From contig JAZLBO010000014.1 in assembly GCA_045613765.1 (NCBI GenBank), positions 9,583 through 73,582 on the forward strand: a DNA stretch of 64,000 nt, written 5' to 3'. This document shows positions 25,653 to 34,821 of the stretch, piece after piece. A program made the translations under genes and the position numbers. The notes beneath the pieces are model-generated. The model searched no databases. It was not told where the DNA came from and worked only from the letters and a program-made list of their open reading frames with translations. The stretch is from RGIG4097 sp045613765. GTDB taxonomy: Bacteria > Bacillota > Clostridia > Christensenellales > CAG-917. Position 1 is the stretch's first letter. Every line of letters starts with the position of its first letter.

Positions 25653-26963
25653 ATGAAGAAAATCAAAATTATAGCACTTGTTTTGGTGGTTTTGATGCTC
25701 GGTGCACTTATTGTTGCTTGTAACCCTTCAACCGGTGATGGCGATGGTGATGGCACAAAAACCAAATACACTTTGACAGTCTGGGGCTCACAAGAAGACC
25801 AAGAAATGCTCAAAGCAATGTGTGCAGCATACGCAGAAGCAAATCCACAAAACGAATATAAATTCCTCTTTGGCGTTCAAAGTGAAGCAGATGCAGCAGA
25901 TAAGGTGCTCAATGACGTTACATCAGGACCTGATGTATATTCATTTGCAAGCGACCAAATCAATAAGCTCTATGCAGGTGGTGCACTTGCACGTATCGGT
26001 GGCGCAATTGAAACCAATTTGAAGGAAATCAACAGCGCAGGCTCAATTGATGCAGCAACAATCACAGTCAACGGACAAGATCAACTCTACGCATATCCTA
26101 TGACCGGTGACAACTGCTACTTTGTCTACTATGACAAGAGAGTCTATTCAGATCCTAGCCAACTTGCAACCCTTGACAGCATGCTCGACGTTGCAGATGC
26201 AGCAGGAAAGAAAGTCCACTTCAAGCTCAATGACGACGGTTGGTATTTGTCAAGTTTCTTCTTTGCAAACCCCAATCTCGGATACGAAGTGACATACGAT
26301 GAAAACATGGTGCAAACAGCAGTCACCTGCAATTACAACAATGCAGATGGCCTCAAAGTTATGCAATCACTCCGCTCATACGTCAACCATAACGCACTTG
26401 TCATTCAAACAGATGACAGCAAGATTATTGCAGGATTTACACCTGATGCAAACGGCAAAGTGGAAGTGGCAGCAGCAATTTCAGGCACATGGAATGCAGC
26501 AACCATCAAGCAACTTCTTGGCGAAAACATGGGCGTCATCAAACTGCCCACCGCAAATATTGGCGGACAACAAGTTCAACTTTCAGGCTATATGGGATTC
26601 AAACTTGTCGGTGTCAACGGTTACAGCCAAAACAAAGGCGAAGCACACAAGCTTGCACAATGGCTCACCAATGAACAAAACCAAAAGAAGAGATTTGAAA
26701 TCCGCGGATTTGGCCCTACAAACAAAGTTGTAGCAGCATCAGAAGCAGTGCTCAATGATCCCGTCATTTCAGTGGTTATGGAACAAGCACAATTCAATCG
26801 TGCACAAAAAGGCGTTCCCGGAAACTACTGGACACCCATGGGCTCACTCATTACACCTTTCATCGCAGAAAAGGAAGCAGGCACATTGCTTTCAGTTTCT
26901 GACGAAACACTTCAAGAATATCTTGATGCACTTGTTGCTCAAATCACAGGCGTTAGTGCATAA
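25653..26963 (+). CDS. Maltodextrin ABC transporter substrate-binding lipoprotein (MalE-like)
   Basis: The 436-residue family-1 solute-binding protein has a lipoprotein signal (Cys23 in IVAC) and an acidic, Gly-rich linker. The binding-protein core starts YTLTVWGSQEDQEMLKAM and includes GPDVYSFASDQINKL and YAYPMTGDNCYFVYYDKR. It delivers oligosaccharide to the MalF/MalG-like permeases downstream. Maltodextrin is inferred from the flanking amylase, pullulanase and malQ. GGAG precedes the start; no promoter is evident in the roughly 100-base gap. Confidence 0.88.
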   Translation: MKKIKIIALVLVVLMLGALIVACNPSTGDGDGDGTKTKYTLTVWGSQEDQEMLKAMCAAYAEANPQNEYKFLFGVQSEADAADKVLNDVTSGPDVYSFASDQINKLYAGGALARIGGAIETNLKEINSAGSIDAATITVNGQDQLYAYPMTGDNCYFVYYDKRVYSDPSQLATLDSMLDVADAAGKKVHFKLNDDGWYLSSFFFANPNLGYEVTYDENMVQTAVTCNYNNADGLKVMQSLRSYVNHNALVIQTDDSKIIAGFTPDANGKVEVAAAISGTWNAATIKQLLGENMGVIKLPTANIGGQQVQLSGYMGFKLVGVNGYSQNKGEAHKLAQWLTNEQNQKKRFEIRGFGPTNKVVAASEAVLNDPVISVVMEQAQFNRAQKGVPGNYWTPMGSLITPFIAEKEAGTLLSVSDETLQEYLDALVAQITGVSA

Positions 26964-27032
26964 TTTGTAAAATGGGGACTGTTCTATCTTGATGGGGCAG
27001 TCCCCCTATCAACAAAAAAAAGGAGATGTAAG

Positions 27033-28643
27033 ATGGATATTGAATCTTTCAAACTGACCTTACCCCAAAAAATAAAATTTAAGCTGAAAAGATTCTTCAT
27101 CAAAGCAGGCAAGAGCATGAAATCTTTCTTTGTGAAGCTTGGTGCAAGCCTCAAAGGGTTCTTTGTTAATTTAGGCAAGGATTTGAAGGGCTCATGCGTC
27201 AATTTTGCAAAGAACGTGAAAGGGTTATTTGTCAAACTTTGGGAAGGAATCAAAAACTTTGGCATAAACTTCTGGAAGGGTGATATACTCACAAAATCAT
27301 CATATTTGTTTATGGGAATAGGGCATATTTTCCGTGGGCAAATTGTCAGAGGCATATTCTACCTACTTCTTGAAGTCGGATTTATTTTGTATATGGTTTT
27401 CTTTGGCGGAAACTACTTTGTCATGTGCCTTGAAAATATGTTCACAGGCGGAAATGTTGGCAGAGTTGAAACAACTGTCGAAGACGTGTGGAATGAAGAG
27501 CTTGGCGAGTTTGTCAAGGTGGCAGGCGACAACTCATTCCTAATAATTTTGTATGGAATATTATCAGCACTCATTCTTGCTTTCATGGTTTATCTCTACT
27601 TTAAATCGGTGAAAGAAAGCTATGAGCTGGAACAATATAAAATCATCGGCAAAAAGCCAGCAGGATTCAAAAAAGAGGCAGGGGAATTCCTCGATGGAAA
27701 GTTCCACATGACTCTTTTGTCTGCACCCATGCTTGGTTTGTTGATGTTTACGGTGATCCCTCTTATCACCATGATTCTCATTGCATTCACCAACTACGAT
27801 GCTAGCCATGAAGTGCCTGAGCATCTATTCCAGTGGGTGGGTTTTGACAATTTCAAGGATTTGTTTTCATCTGGCTCAAGGCTGGGTGAAACCTTTTGGC
27901 GAGTCCTTGGTTGGACACTTCTTTGGGCAGTGCTTGCAACGTTCACCAGCTATTTCTTCGGCATGCTTTTAGCAATGCTTATCAACAAGAAGGGTATAAA
28001 ATTAAAGAAGCTTTACAGAACGTTGTTTGTCACAACCATAGCAGTGCCACAGTTTGTATCATTGCTCATTATGTCAAAGATGTTGGACACAGGCGGTGGT
28101 ATGATGGGCAGTGGCGGTGGCATTATCACACAGCTCATTGAACAGTTGTTTGGCTATCACTTGAAGTTTGGCATCGACATCACAACAACACGTATTTGTA
28201 TTGTCATTGTCAATATGTGGATTGGCATTCCGTATAGCATGTTGATGTGCTCGGGTATATTGATGAATATTCCCCAGGATATTTACGAGTCCGCTCGCAT
28301 TGATGGTGCATCACCGGCAAGATGCTTCTTCAAAATTACATTGCCATATATGTTGTTTGTCACAGGTCCTTACTTGATCACACAGTTTATCGGCAATATC
28401 AACAACTTCAACGTCATTTTCTTGCTTAGTGGTGGTGGCCCTGGTGATCTGATGCTCTACACAGACGGAGCAAAGGGAACAGACCTTCTTGTCACTTGGC
28501 TATATAAGTTGTCACTGGGCACAGACAGAAACTATAAGCTGGCATCAGTCATAGGTATTTTGGTCTTTGTCATATCGGCAGTATTCAGTCTTATTGTTTA
28601 CAATAGGTCATCAGCAGTAAAAGGGGAGGACAATTTCCAATGA
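27033..28643 (+). CDS. Maltodextrin ABC permease, MalF-like, with an N-terminal repeat helix
   Basis: The 536-residue membrane protein has the EAA motif YESARIDGASPARCFFKITL, which contacts the ATPase, and several membrane helices. Before the first helix, residues 22-76 are five units of exactly 11 residues (for example FVKLGASLKGF and FVNLGKDLKGS) that would form a long amphipathic, Lys-rich helix on the cytoplasmic face. An extra pair of helices (about 100-190) precedes the usual permease core. Its stop overlaps the malG-like start by four bases. Other MalF proteins have different N-terminal additions. Confidence 0.9.
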   Translation: MDIESFKLTLPQKIKFKLKRFFIKAGKSMKSFFVKLGASLKGFFVNLGKDLKGSCVNFAKNVKGLFVKLWEGIKNFGINFWKGDILTKSSYLFMGIGHIFRGQIVRGIFYLLLEVGFILYMVFFGGNYFVMCLENMFTGGNVGRVETTVEDVWNEELGEFVKVAGDNSFLIILYGILSALILAFMVYLYFKSVKESYELEQYKIIGKKPAGFKKEAGEFLDGKFHMTLLSAPMLGLLMFTVIPLITMILIAFTNYDASHEVPEHLFQWVGFDNFKDLFSSGSRLGETFWRVLGWTLLWAVLATFTSYFFGMLLAMLINKKGIKLKKLYRTLFVTTIAVPQFVSLLIMSKMLDTGGGMMGSGGGIITQLIEQLFGYHLKFGIDITTTRICIVIVNMWIGIPYSMLMCSGILMNIPQDIYESARIDGASPARCFFKITLPYMLFVTGPYLITQFIGNINNFNVIFLLSGGGPGDLMLYTDGAKGTDLLVTWLYKLSLGTDRNYKLASVIGILVFVISAVFSLIVYNRSSAVKGEDNFQ

Positions 28644-29749
28644 GCGAAAACAAGAATATCATTGCAGAACAAGTTGAATTTGAAACTCCCATATTAAATC
28701 AATCAGAACAAGAAGCAATTCAATTACAAGACGTAGCAACTGAGGAAATGAAAACAACCATTGAAGTGTCGTCGGCACCTTTGACTGATTGGGAAAAGTT
28801 TGACGCAATGGAAAAAGCAATTGAAGAGGAAAAGCGTCGCAAAAAGCTTGATCGTCAGAAGGAAAGAAACTCTGTTGGACGCAAGAAAAAACGTCACGTT
28901 GGAATGAAGTTTAGACGTATTTTCGGCAATACCGTTGGGCAAATTATTTTGACAGTATTGTCTATATTATGGGTTGTTCCATTGTTCTATCTTATAGTTC
29001 AATCTTTCAGAAAAGAGCCTGGTGCATGGTCGCCCACATTTTTCCCTCAGGAATGGACTCTTGACAACTACAAACGCCTTTTTACTGAAACAGAATTCCC
29101 CAGATGGTATGGAAATACGTTGCTTATTGCAGTGTGTAGTTGCATCATCACAACATTGTTTGTTCTTGCAGTTGCTTATGCATTTAGCCGGATCAAATTT
29201 AAGGCAAGAAAGCCAATTATGAACATTATGCTCATTCTCGGTATGTTCCCGGGATTTATGAGCATGACAGCAGTTTATTTCTTGTTGAAAATACTGCTTC
29301 CTGACAACTATCAATCACACCTCAGCTTGATTATCGTGTATTCGGCAGGTGCTGCAATGAGCTACTATGTGGCAAAAGGATTTTTTGACACAGTGCCAAA
29401 ATCACTTGATGAAGCAGCTCTCATTGATGGTGCATCTCGTTGCAGAACGTTCTTCAAGGTTATTTTGCCCCTCAGCAAATCTATCATTATTTACACAATC
29501 CTTTTGGCATTCATTGCTCCATGGTGTGATTACATTTTCGTATCATACATTATGGCGGGCGTGCCTGATGTTGGAATGTATACGGTGTCACTGGGTATGT
29601 ACAAGTGGCTTGAAAGAGAAATGATACAGCAATACTTTACCACCTTCTGTGCAGCGGCAGTTATTGTTGCAACGCCAATCACCGCATTGTTCATGTTCTT
29701 GCAAAAATACTATGTGCAGGGTGTCACTGGCGGAGCGGTCAAGGGATAG
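28640..29749 (+). CDS. Maltodextrin ABC permease, MalG-like
   Basis: The 369-residue partner permease has the EAA motif LDEAALIDGASRCRTFFKVI and six membrane helices starting near IILTVLSILWVVPLFYLIV. A charged cytoplasmic N-terminus of about 95 residues is longer than usual. It overlaps malF by four bases (ATGA), which couples translation of the two half-transporters. Confidence 0.92.
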   Translation: MSENKNIIAEQVEFETPILNQSEQEAIQLQDVATEEMKTTIEVSSAPLTDWEKFDAMEKAIEEEKRRKKLDRQKERNSVGRKKKRHVGMKFRRIFGNTVGQIILTVLSILWVVPLFYLIVQSFRKEPGAWSPTFFPQEWTLDNYKRLFTETEFPRWYGNTLLIAVCSCIITTLFVLAVAYAFSRIKFKARKPIMNIMLILGMFPGFMSMTAVYFLLKILLPDNYQSHLSLIIVYSAGAAMSYYVAKGFFDTVPKSLDEAALIDGASRCRTFFKVILPLSKSIIIYTILLAFIAPWCDYIFVSYIMAGVPDVGMYTVSLGMYKWLEREMIQQYFTTFCAAAVIVATPITALFMFLQKYYVQGVTGGAVKG

Positions 29750-29757
29750 GAGAAGCT

Positions 29758-31350
29758 ATGAAAAAGTTTTTGTTACTATTTCTCACATTGACCTTGATGA
29801 CCGTTTCAATCATGGGTCTTTTGGCTTGCAATCCAGTTGACGACGAAGGAAATGATGGTGAGCAAGTCCGGCTGAATATCATTGATGACAATTACAGAAA
29901 CTGGTATGAAATCTTTGTCCATAGTTTCTATGATACAGACAACGATGGCATAGGTGATATCAATGGTGTAACTGCAAAGCTTGATTACGTCAAGGAAATG
30001 GGATTTAATGGCATTTGGCTCATGCCAATTCACCCATCACCGACATATCACAAATATGATGTAAAGGACTACTATGCAATAGATCCAGATTACGGAACAC
30101 TTGATGACTTTAAGGTGCTCATAGAAGAGGCACACAAGCGTGGCATCAACGTTATTATGGACCTTGTTGTCAACCATTCAAGCGATCAGCACCCTTGGTT
30201 TAAACAGGCATGCGATTATATCAGATCAAATGGAACGCCCGGTGGTGAGTATGGAGATTTTTATAACTTCCGCATTACAGACAATACAAAGTATTCAAGC
30301 GTAGTCGGAACGCAGTATTCATACGAAAGTCAATTTTGGAGTGGAATGCCTGACCTTAATCTTGACAGCCAAAAGGTTCGTGCAGAAATTGTCAACATAA
30401 TGGAATATTGGCTTGAAGATTACAATGTTGACGGATTCCGCCTTGATGCAGTCACAAGCTATTATACTGGAAATATTCAAAAGAATGTAAGCTTCCTCAG
30501 CTGGCTTAATACAGAAGCAAAGAAGATAAAGAATGACGCATATATTGTTGGCGAAGCATGGGTGTCCGATGACTATACCATTGACAGATATTATGAAAGT
30601 GGTGTAGACAGCTTTTTCCTTTTTACAGGGGCACAAGCGACAGGCTCAATTGCAAGCCTCGTAAAGCAAAGTGATGGCAATAGGTTAGGGCTTTGGTTTG
30701 AGCAACTGCAAAAGACATATGGTGAAGACACAATCCTTGCTCCATTCCTTGGCAATCACGACACAATGCGTCCTGGCAGTTTTATGCCGGGCGAAGAAAA
30801 CCTTAAAATGGCGGCGGGCGTATTGTCTATGATGAGTGGTGGCACGTATGTTTATTATGGCGAGGAAATCGGCATGATATCAAAGGGCGGACAAAACTCT
30901 GACCCTGCAAAGCGTATTGCCATGAAGTGGAAGGCAAAAAACATTTATGAAGGCTGTTGCTATCTGCCTCCCGAAAATACAGCGTGGGGACCTGATTATT
31001 ATTACTATCCCTCAGTAGAAGAGCAACAAGCAGACGAAGACAGCATTCTCAACTATTACAAAACTGCAATGGAATTGCGAAACCGCTTCCCATCAATCGC
31101 AAGAGGTAAGGTTGAATATCACCCTACACCCAACAACAACTATATCTGTATCATCACTAAAGAATATCTTGATGAGAAGATAACAATAGTTTTCAATATG
31201 GACACCTTTGAGCAGAACGTCACCCTTGACCTTGCAAAATTTGGTTGCAGTCAAATGGTTGGCAATCTTTATGCCTCAGGCGGACAATGCACCTATGACG
31301 GAAATGGAAATTTGGTCATGCCCCCTCAGTCCATAGCAATCTTTATATAA
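29758..31350 (+). CDS. GH13 alpha-amylase-type glycosidase, lipid-anchored
   Basis: The 530-residue enzyme has a lipoprotein signal (Cys24 in LLAC). Its GH13 barrel shows a calcium-site-like DTDNDGIGDINGV, MDLVVNHSSDQHPW, DGFRLDAVTS with nucleophile Asp230, VGEAWV with acid/base Glu266 and GNHDT with Asp335. The pattern fits alpha-amylase, neopullulanase or related alpha-1,4 enzymes; the exact product cannot be read from sequence. It sits eight bases after malG with GGAG upstream. Being exported, it probably trims maltodextrins at the surface before uptake. Confidence 0.92.
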   Translation: MKKFLLLFLTLTLMTVSIMGLLACNPVDDEGNDGEQVRLNIIDDNYRNWYEIFVHSFYDTDNDGIGDINGVTAKLDYVKEMGFNGIWLMPIHPSPTYHKYDVKDYYAIDPDYGTLDDFKVLIEEAHKRGINVIMDLVVNHSSDQHPWFKQACDYIRSNGTPGGEYGDFYNFRITDNTKYSSVVGTQYSYESQFWSGMPDLNLDSQKVRAEIVNIMEYWLEDYNVDGFRLDAVTSYYTGNIQKNVSFLSWLNTEAKKIKNDAYIVGEAWVSDDYTIDRYYESGVDSFFLFTGAQATGSIASLVKQSDGNRLGLWFEQLQKTYGEDTILAPFLGNHDTMRPGSFMPGEENLKMAAGVLSMMSGGTYVYYGEEIGMISKGGQNSDPAKRIAMKWKAKNIYEGCCYLPPENTAWGPDYYYYPSVEEQQADEDSILNYYKTAMELRNRFPSIARGKVEYHPTPNNNYICIITKEYLDEKITIVFNMDTFEQNVTLDLAKFGCSQMVGNLYASGGQCTYDGNGNLVMPPQSIAIFI

Positions 31351-31362
31351 GGAGAAAACATT

Positions 31363-33252
31363 ATGGCAAGTTTATCACTGAAACACATTTTCAAGGTTTA
31401 TGACGGCAAGGTTAAGGCGGTCAACGACTTTTGTATGGACATAGAAGACAAAGAGTTTATCGTGTTCGTTGGCCCATCTGGTTGTGGAAAGTCAACAACT
31501 CTGCGTATGATTGCGGGACTTGAAGAAATCACCGCAGGTGAACTTCGCATTGATGACGAAATTGTCAACGACTACGAGCCCAAGGATAGAAACATTGCAA
31601 TGGTTTTCCAAAACTATGCACTTTATCCTCATATGACAGTGTATGAAAATATGGCATTTGCATTGCGTATTGCACATCTTCCCAAAGAAGTCATACACGA
31701 AAAGGTAATGTGGGCTGCATCAATTTTGGGCATAACAGAATATCTTGAGAGAAAGCCCAAAGCTCTTTCGGGCGGTCAAAGACAAAGAGTTGCTCTTGGC
31801 AGAGCAATCGTGAGAAACCCCAAAGTATTCCTTCTTGACGAGCCACTTTCAAACCTTGATGCCAAATTGCGTGCCGCAATGCGTTCAGAGATATCAAGAC
31901 TTCACGAAAGACTTGGCACAACCTTCATCTACGTCACTCACGACCAAGTGGAAGCAATGACAATGGGCACACGCATCGTTGTCATGAGAGATGGCTTTGT
32001 GCAACAAATTGATACCCCCGTCAACCTTTACAAATATCCCGACAACGTGTTCGTTGCAGGATTTATTGGAACACCTCAAATGAACTTCTTTGATGGAACG
32101 GTGCTCAAAACAGGTGAAGACGTTGTTTTCAACTTTGATTGTGGGGCATCTGTTGACATGAAATATATCCAAGCAGACAAAGTGCCTGTCAAATATATGG
32201 ATGGCAACCACAAAGTGGTGTTTGGTATTCGTCCTGATGACGTCCGTGTCAAAAACGATAAAAACTACGACGACGGCTCATGGGCTTCGGCAAAAGCAGT
32301 TGTAAGTGTTGTTGAAGTGCTTGGTGGTGAAACACTTATCTATGCAAATCTCAATCTTGAAACACCAGATGCAGAAGAGGGAGCAATCATAATCAAAACA
32401 AGCCCCGATACAATTGTGCGTCGTGGCGATGTCATAGATATTGAAATTTCAAGACGCAATTTTCACTTGTTTGACAAGGAAACAGAAAGGAGCATAAGAA
32501 AGCGTATTCCTGAGGCATCATACGTTCGTGCAGACGTCGTAGACGGAAATCTCGTAATAGAAGGTCAATCATTCGAAATGCCCACTGCAGTCAAATGCCA
32601 AGACGCAGAAAAGGTAGAAGTGGTCATTCCTATCAGTGCAATTACACTCGGAAATGGAGATGCAAAGGCAACAGTGCAATGGATTGAAAACGTTGAAGGA
32701 AAAAATCTCTATTTCTTGAAGGTTGGCGATCTTACTATGTTCTCACTTGAAGAGGGAGAGGTACGATTCAACGTTGGTGACACAGTGTCATTTGATATCG
32801 ACTTCACAAAGGTCGGCATTGAGGAATTGAATATATTGCCCATTAATCTGACCAACACTCTTGATGGTGAGTTTACAAAGGAAAAAGATAAGGCCAACAA
32901 GTGCTATAAATTCTTTATGAACATTGGCAGTGCAAAACTTGAACCCACTGAATCTGCCTGCGAAAAGGTGTTTGCATGTAAGGGAAGCAAAATCTTCCGC
33001 ACACCTCTTCAATATATCTTTGATGCAAGTGCAGTGACAGTTGTTCCTCATGAAGACGGTGCAGTTGGCGTTCTCACAGGCAATGTGGAAGAAATCCGTG
33101 ACTATGGATTCGTTCGCTATGCAACCATAGACGTTGAAGGACAAAAGGTTGTGGCTGCATATGATGGCACAGTGGGCGACCACGTGGACGTGCAAGTATC
33201 CTCAGAGTCAGTGGTAATAAAAGATAAGTCAATCGACATCATTATTGCGTAA
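31363..33252 (+). CDS. Sugar ABC transporter ATPase (MsmK/UgpC type) with a long C-terminal extension
   Basis: The N-terminal 240 residues are a standard ATPase: Walker A GPSGCGKST, Q-loop MVFQNYALYPHM, signature LSGGQRQRVALGRA, Walker B VFLLDEP and the His switch VTHDQ. A TOBE region follows to about residue 385. Typical MsmK proteins end there, near 370 residues; this one runs to 629, with further OB-fold-like segments (for example GFVRYATIDVEGQKVVAAYD near the end). It powers the MalF/MalG pair. The extension could bind a regulator or sugar. Confidence 0.93.
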   Translation: MASLSLKHIFKVYDGKVKAVNDFCMDIEDKEFIVFVGPSGCGKSTTLRMIAGLEEITAGELRIDDEIVNDYEPKDRNIAMVFQNYALYPHMTVYENMAFALRIAHLPKEVIHEKVMWAASILGITEYLERKPKALSGGQRQRVALGRAIVRNPKVFLLDEPLSNLDAKLRAAMRSEISRLHERLGTTFIYVTHDQVEAMTMGTRIVVMRDGFVQQIDTPVNLYKYPDNVFVAGFIGTPQMNFFDGTVLKTGEDVVFNFDCGASVDMKYIQADKVPVKYMDGNHKVVFGIRPDDVRVKNDKNYDDGSWASAKAVVSVVEVLGGETLIYANLNLETPDAEEGAIIIKTSPDTIVRRGDVIDIEISRRNFHLFDKETERSIRKRIPEASYVRADVVDGNLVIEGQSFEMPTAVKCQDAEKVEVVIPISAITLGNGDAKATVQWIENVEGKNLYFLKVGDLTMFSLEEGEVRFNVGDTVSFDIDFTKVGIEELNILPINLTNTLDGEFTKEKDKANKCYKFFMNIGSAKLEPTESACEKVFACKGSKIFRTPLQYIFDASAVTVVPHEDGAVGVLTGNVEEIRDYGFVRYATIDVEGQKVVAAYDGTVGDHVDVQVSSESVVIKDKSIDIIIA

Positions 33253-33301
33253 AATTCACCACAATCTCACAAAAGCAGAAATACATAGGCATACTAATAA
33301 G

Positions 33302-33330
33302 AAAAAGCACCCAAGGAGGTGCTTTTTCTT
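33302..33330 (+). terminator. Terminator of the starch locus
   Basis: AAAAAGCACC (33302-33311) pairs with GGTGCTTTTT (33318-33327), giving a strong stem with a T-run. Confidence 0.9.
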
Positions 33331-33813
33331 GTCTAAGTTGACTCAGAGATGAGCTTTGCACGTTGTGTGGTGGGGTGCAAGGCCCAATGGGTGGCATTTG
33401 ACTTGACAAAGAACTGAGTTAAGTATATTACTGATTCATCAAGAATATGCGTGTGATTGAGAATTTTAGGAATTTGACACACAGGAGAAGCAAATGGGAC
33501 GCCAAGAGAAACTCCAAACGAGTAGTTCGGAGTTTTTTATTTTTGGTATGTAAATTAGATTGCTTGTATAGTTCTACAACAGAGTTGTGGCTGAAATAAA
33601 TGTTGTGGAGATATGTTTGACTGCAAATACGTTTGATGATAAAACTGGTGCGAGGATATCGTTGTATAAAAGCATGTAAGGGCATTGCGTGGCGCACAGG
33701 GGTAAATATTGGAAAGATGCCTGACATTAAATGCGTGGCTGCTTAAACGCATTTGGTTGGTTTGGAAGGATAGTGGTATTGTCGGTGGAAACTTAAAAAA
33801 TAAAAGAGGCAAT
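33331..33813. other. Gene-free stretch with a third repeat fragment
   Basis: No gene is seen here. Positions 33499-33522 repeat 24 bases of unit A (18697-18720) exactly, ending CTCCAAACGAG. They are followed by a degraded stem with GGAGTTTTTT and a weak echo of the later hairpin (ACAACAGAGTTGTGG near 33577). Confidence 0.65.
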
Positions 33814-33842
33814 AAAAAAGGACTGCGAGTGCAGTCCTTTTG
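33814..33842 (-). terminator. Terminator of the nucleoside ABC transporter operon
   Basis: GGACTGC (33820-33826) pairs with GCAGTCC (33831-33837) around GAGT, with A- and T-runs on the flanks. It is the same stem as in the two lipoprotein cassettes near 6.5 and 7.5 kb. It lies just beyond the minus-strand stop at 33862. Confidence 0.85.
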
Positions 33843-33861
33843 TTTTTGGGTTGATTGGGGG

Positions 33862-34821
33862 TTAGCGTTGGCCCTTGTCGTAGGGGATACCTTCGGCTTT
33901 GGGAGCGCGAGATTTCTTTGATGTGAACGCAAGGACAACCAGAACGATAACGAAGGGGAGCATATTGTAGAAATATGAAGGCAAGGGAAGATCCTTGAGT
34001 GCTGCAACGCCGTCGCCATTGATATCCAAGAAGGCATAGGTAGGGCCGATGGATTTGAGAAGACCGAACAGGAGTGAGCCAAGGGCGATGCCAATAGGTT
34101 TCCAGTTGCCGAAGATCATAATTGCGAGAGCAAGGAATCCCATGCCAGCAACTGTACCTTCTGATGTGCCTGCAGAGATGGTTGCTATGTAGATATATCC
34201 ACCAAGACCTGCAAGTGCGCCTGAAATGGTTGTGCCGAGATATCTCATCTTGTGGACGTTGATACCCACGCTGTCTGCTGCTTGGGGATGTTCGCCACAA
34301 GCACGGAGTCTAAGACCTTGCTTTGTGAAGTAAAGGAAGATTGCAAGGATGATAAACAGACCAATGACAATGTATGTTGAGATATAAGGGATGAATTCTG
34401 CTTTGCCGTCTGTGCCGATAATTGCAAAGTTAAGATCCTTGTTCATTGTCAATCTATCTTGTCCTGTGAGGAGTTTGACAATGAGGAGGGTGATTGCAGG
34501 GGCGAGCATATTGAGTGCAGTACCACCGATTGTTTGGTCAGCCTTCAAGTTGATTGCAGAGAAGGAGAGGAGCAATGAGAAGATTGCGCCCGATGCTGAA
34601 GCAACAAGCATTGCTATGACAAACATGGATTGGGGTTGATCGGCAAGTCCACCTGCCTCTTGAATAAAGTACACGGTCAATGCGCCCACAAATGAGCCAA
34701 AGATCATAATACCATCAAGAGCGATATTGATGATACCACTTCTTTCTGCAAAGACGCCTGCAAGGGCAACGATCATAAGGGGAATTGCATAAAATAACGT
34801 TTGTTGAAGGAGATATGTCAT
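33862..34821 (-). CDS. Nucleoside ABC permease, NupQ-like
   Basis: The 319-residue RbsC-type (BPD_transp_2) permease shows the family segments FAERSGIINIALDGIMIFG and CGEHPQAADSVGINVHKMRY and a run of membrane helices. It pairs with the larger permease upstream, which it overlaps by four bases. With the ATPase and the BMP-family binding protein it forms a nucleoside importer like NupNOPQ of Lactococcus. Confidence 0.9.
   Translation of the reverse strand: MTYLLQQTLFYAIPLMIVALAGVFAERSGIINIALDGIMIFGSFVGALTVYFIQEAGGLADQPQSMFVIAMLVASASGAIFSLLLSFSAINLKADQTIGGTALNMLAPAITLLIVKLLTGQDRLTMNKDLNFAIIGTDGKAEFIPYISTYIVIGLFIILAIFLYFTKQGLRLRACGEHPQAADSVGINVHKMRYLGTTISGALAGLGGYIYIATISAGTSEGTVAGMGFLALAIMIFGNWKPIGIALGSLLFGLLKSIGPTYAFLDINGDGVAALKDLPLPSYFYNMLPFVIVLVVLAFTSKKSRAPKAEGIPYDKGQR

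Noticed and set aside
33428..33727. Minus-strand open frame between the starch and nucleoside loci
   Set aside because: It covers a degraded repeat copy and has no start signals.
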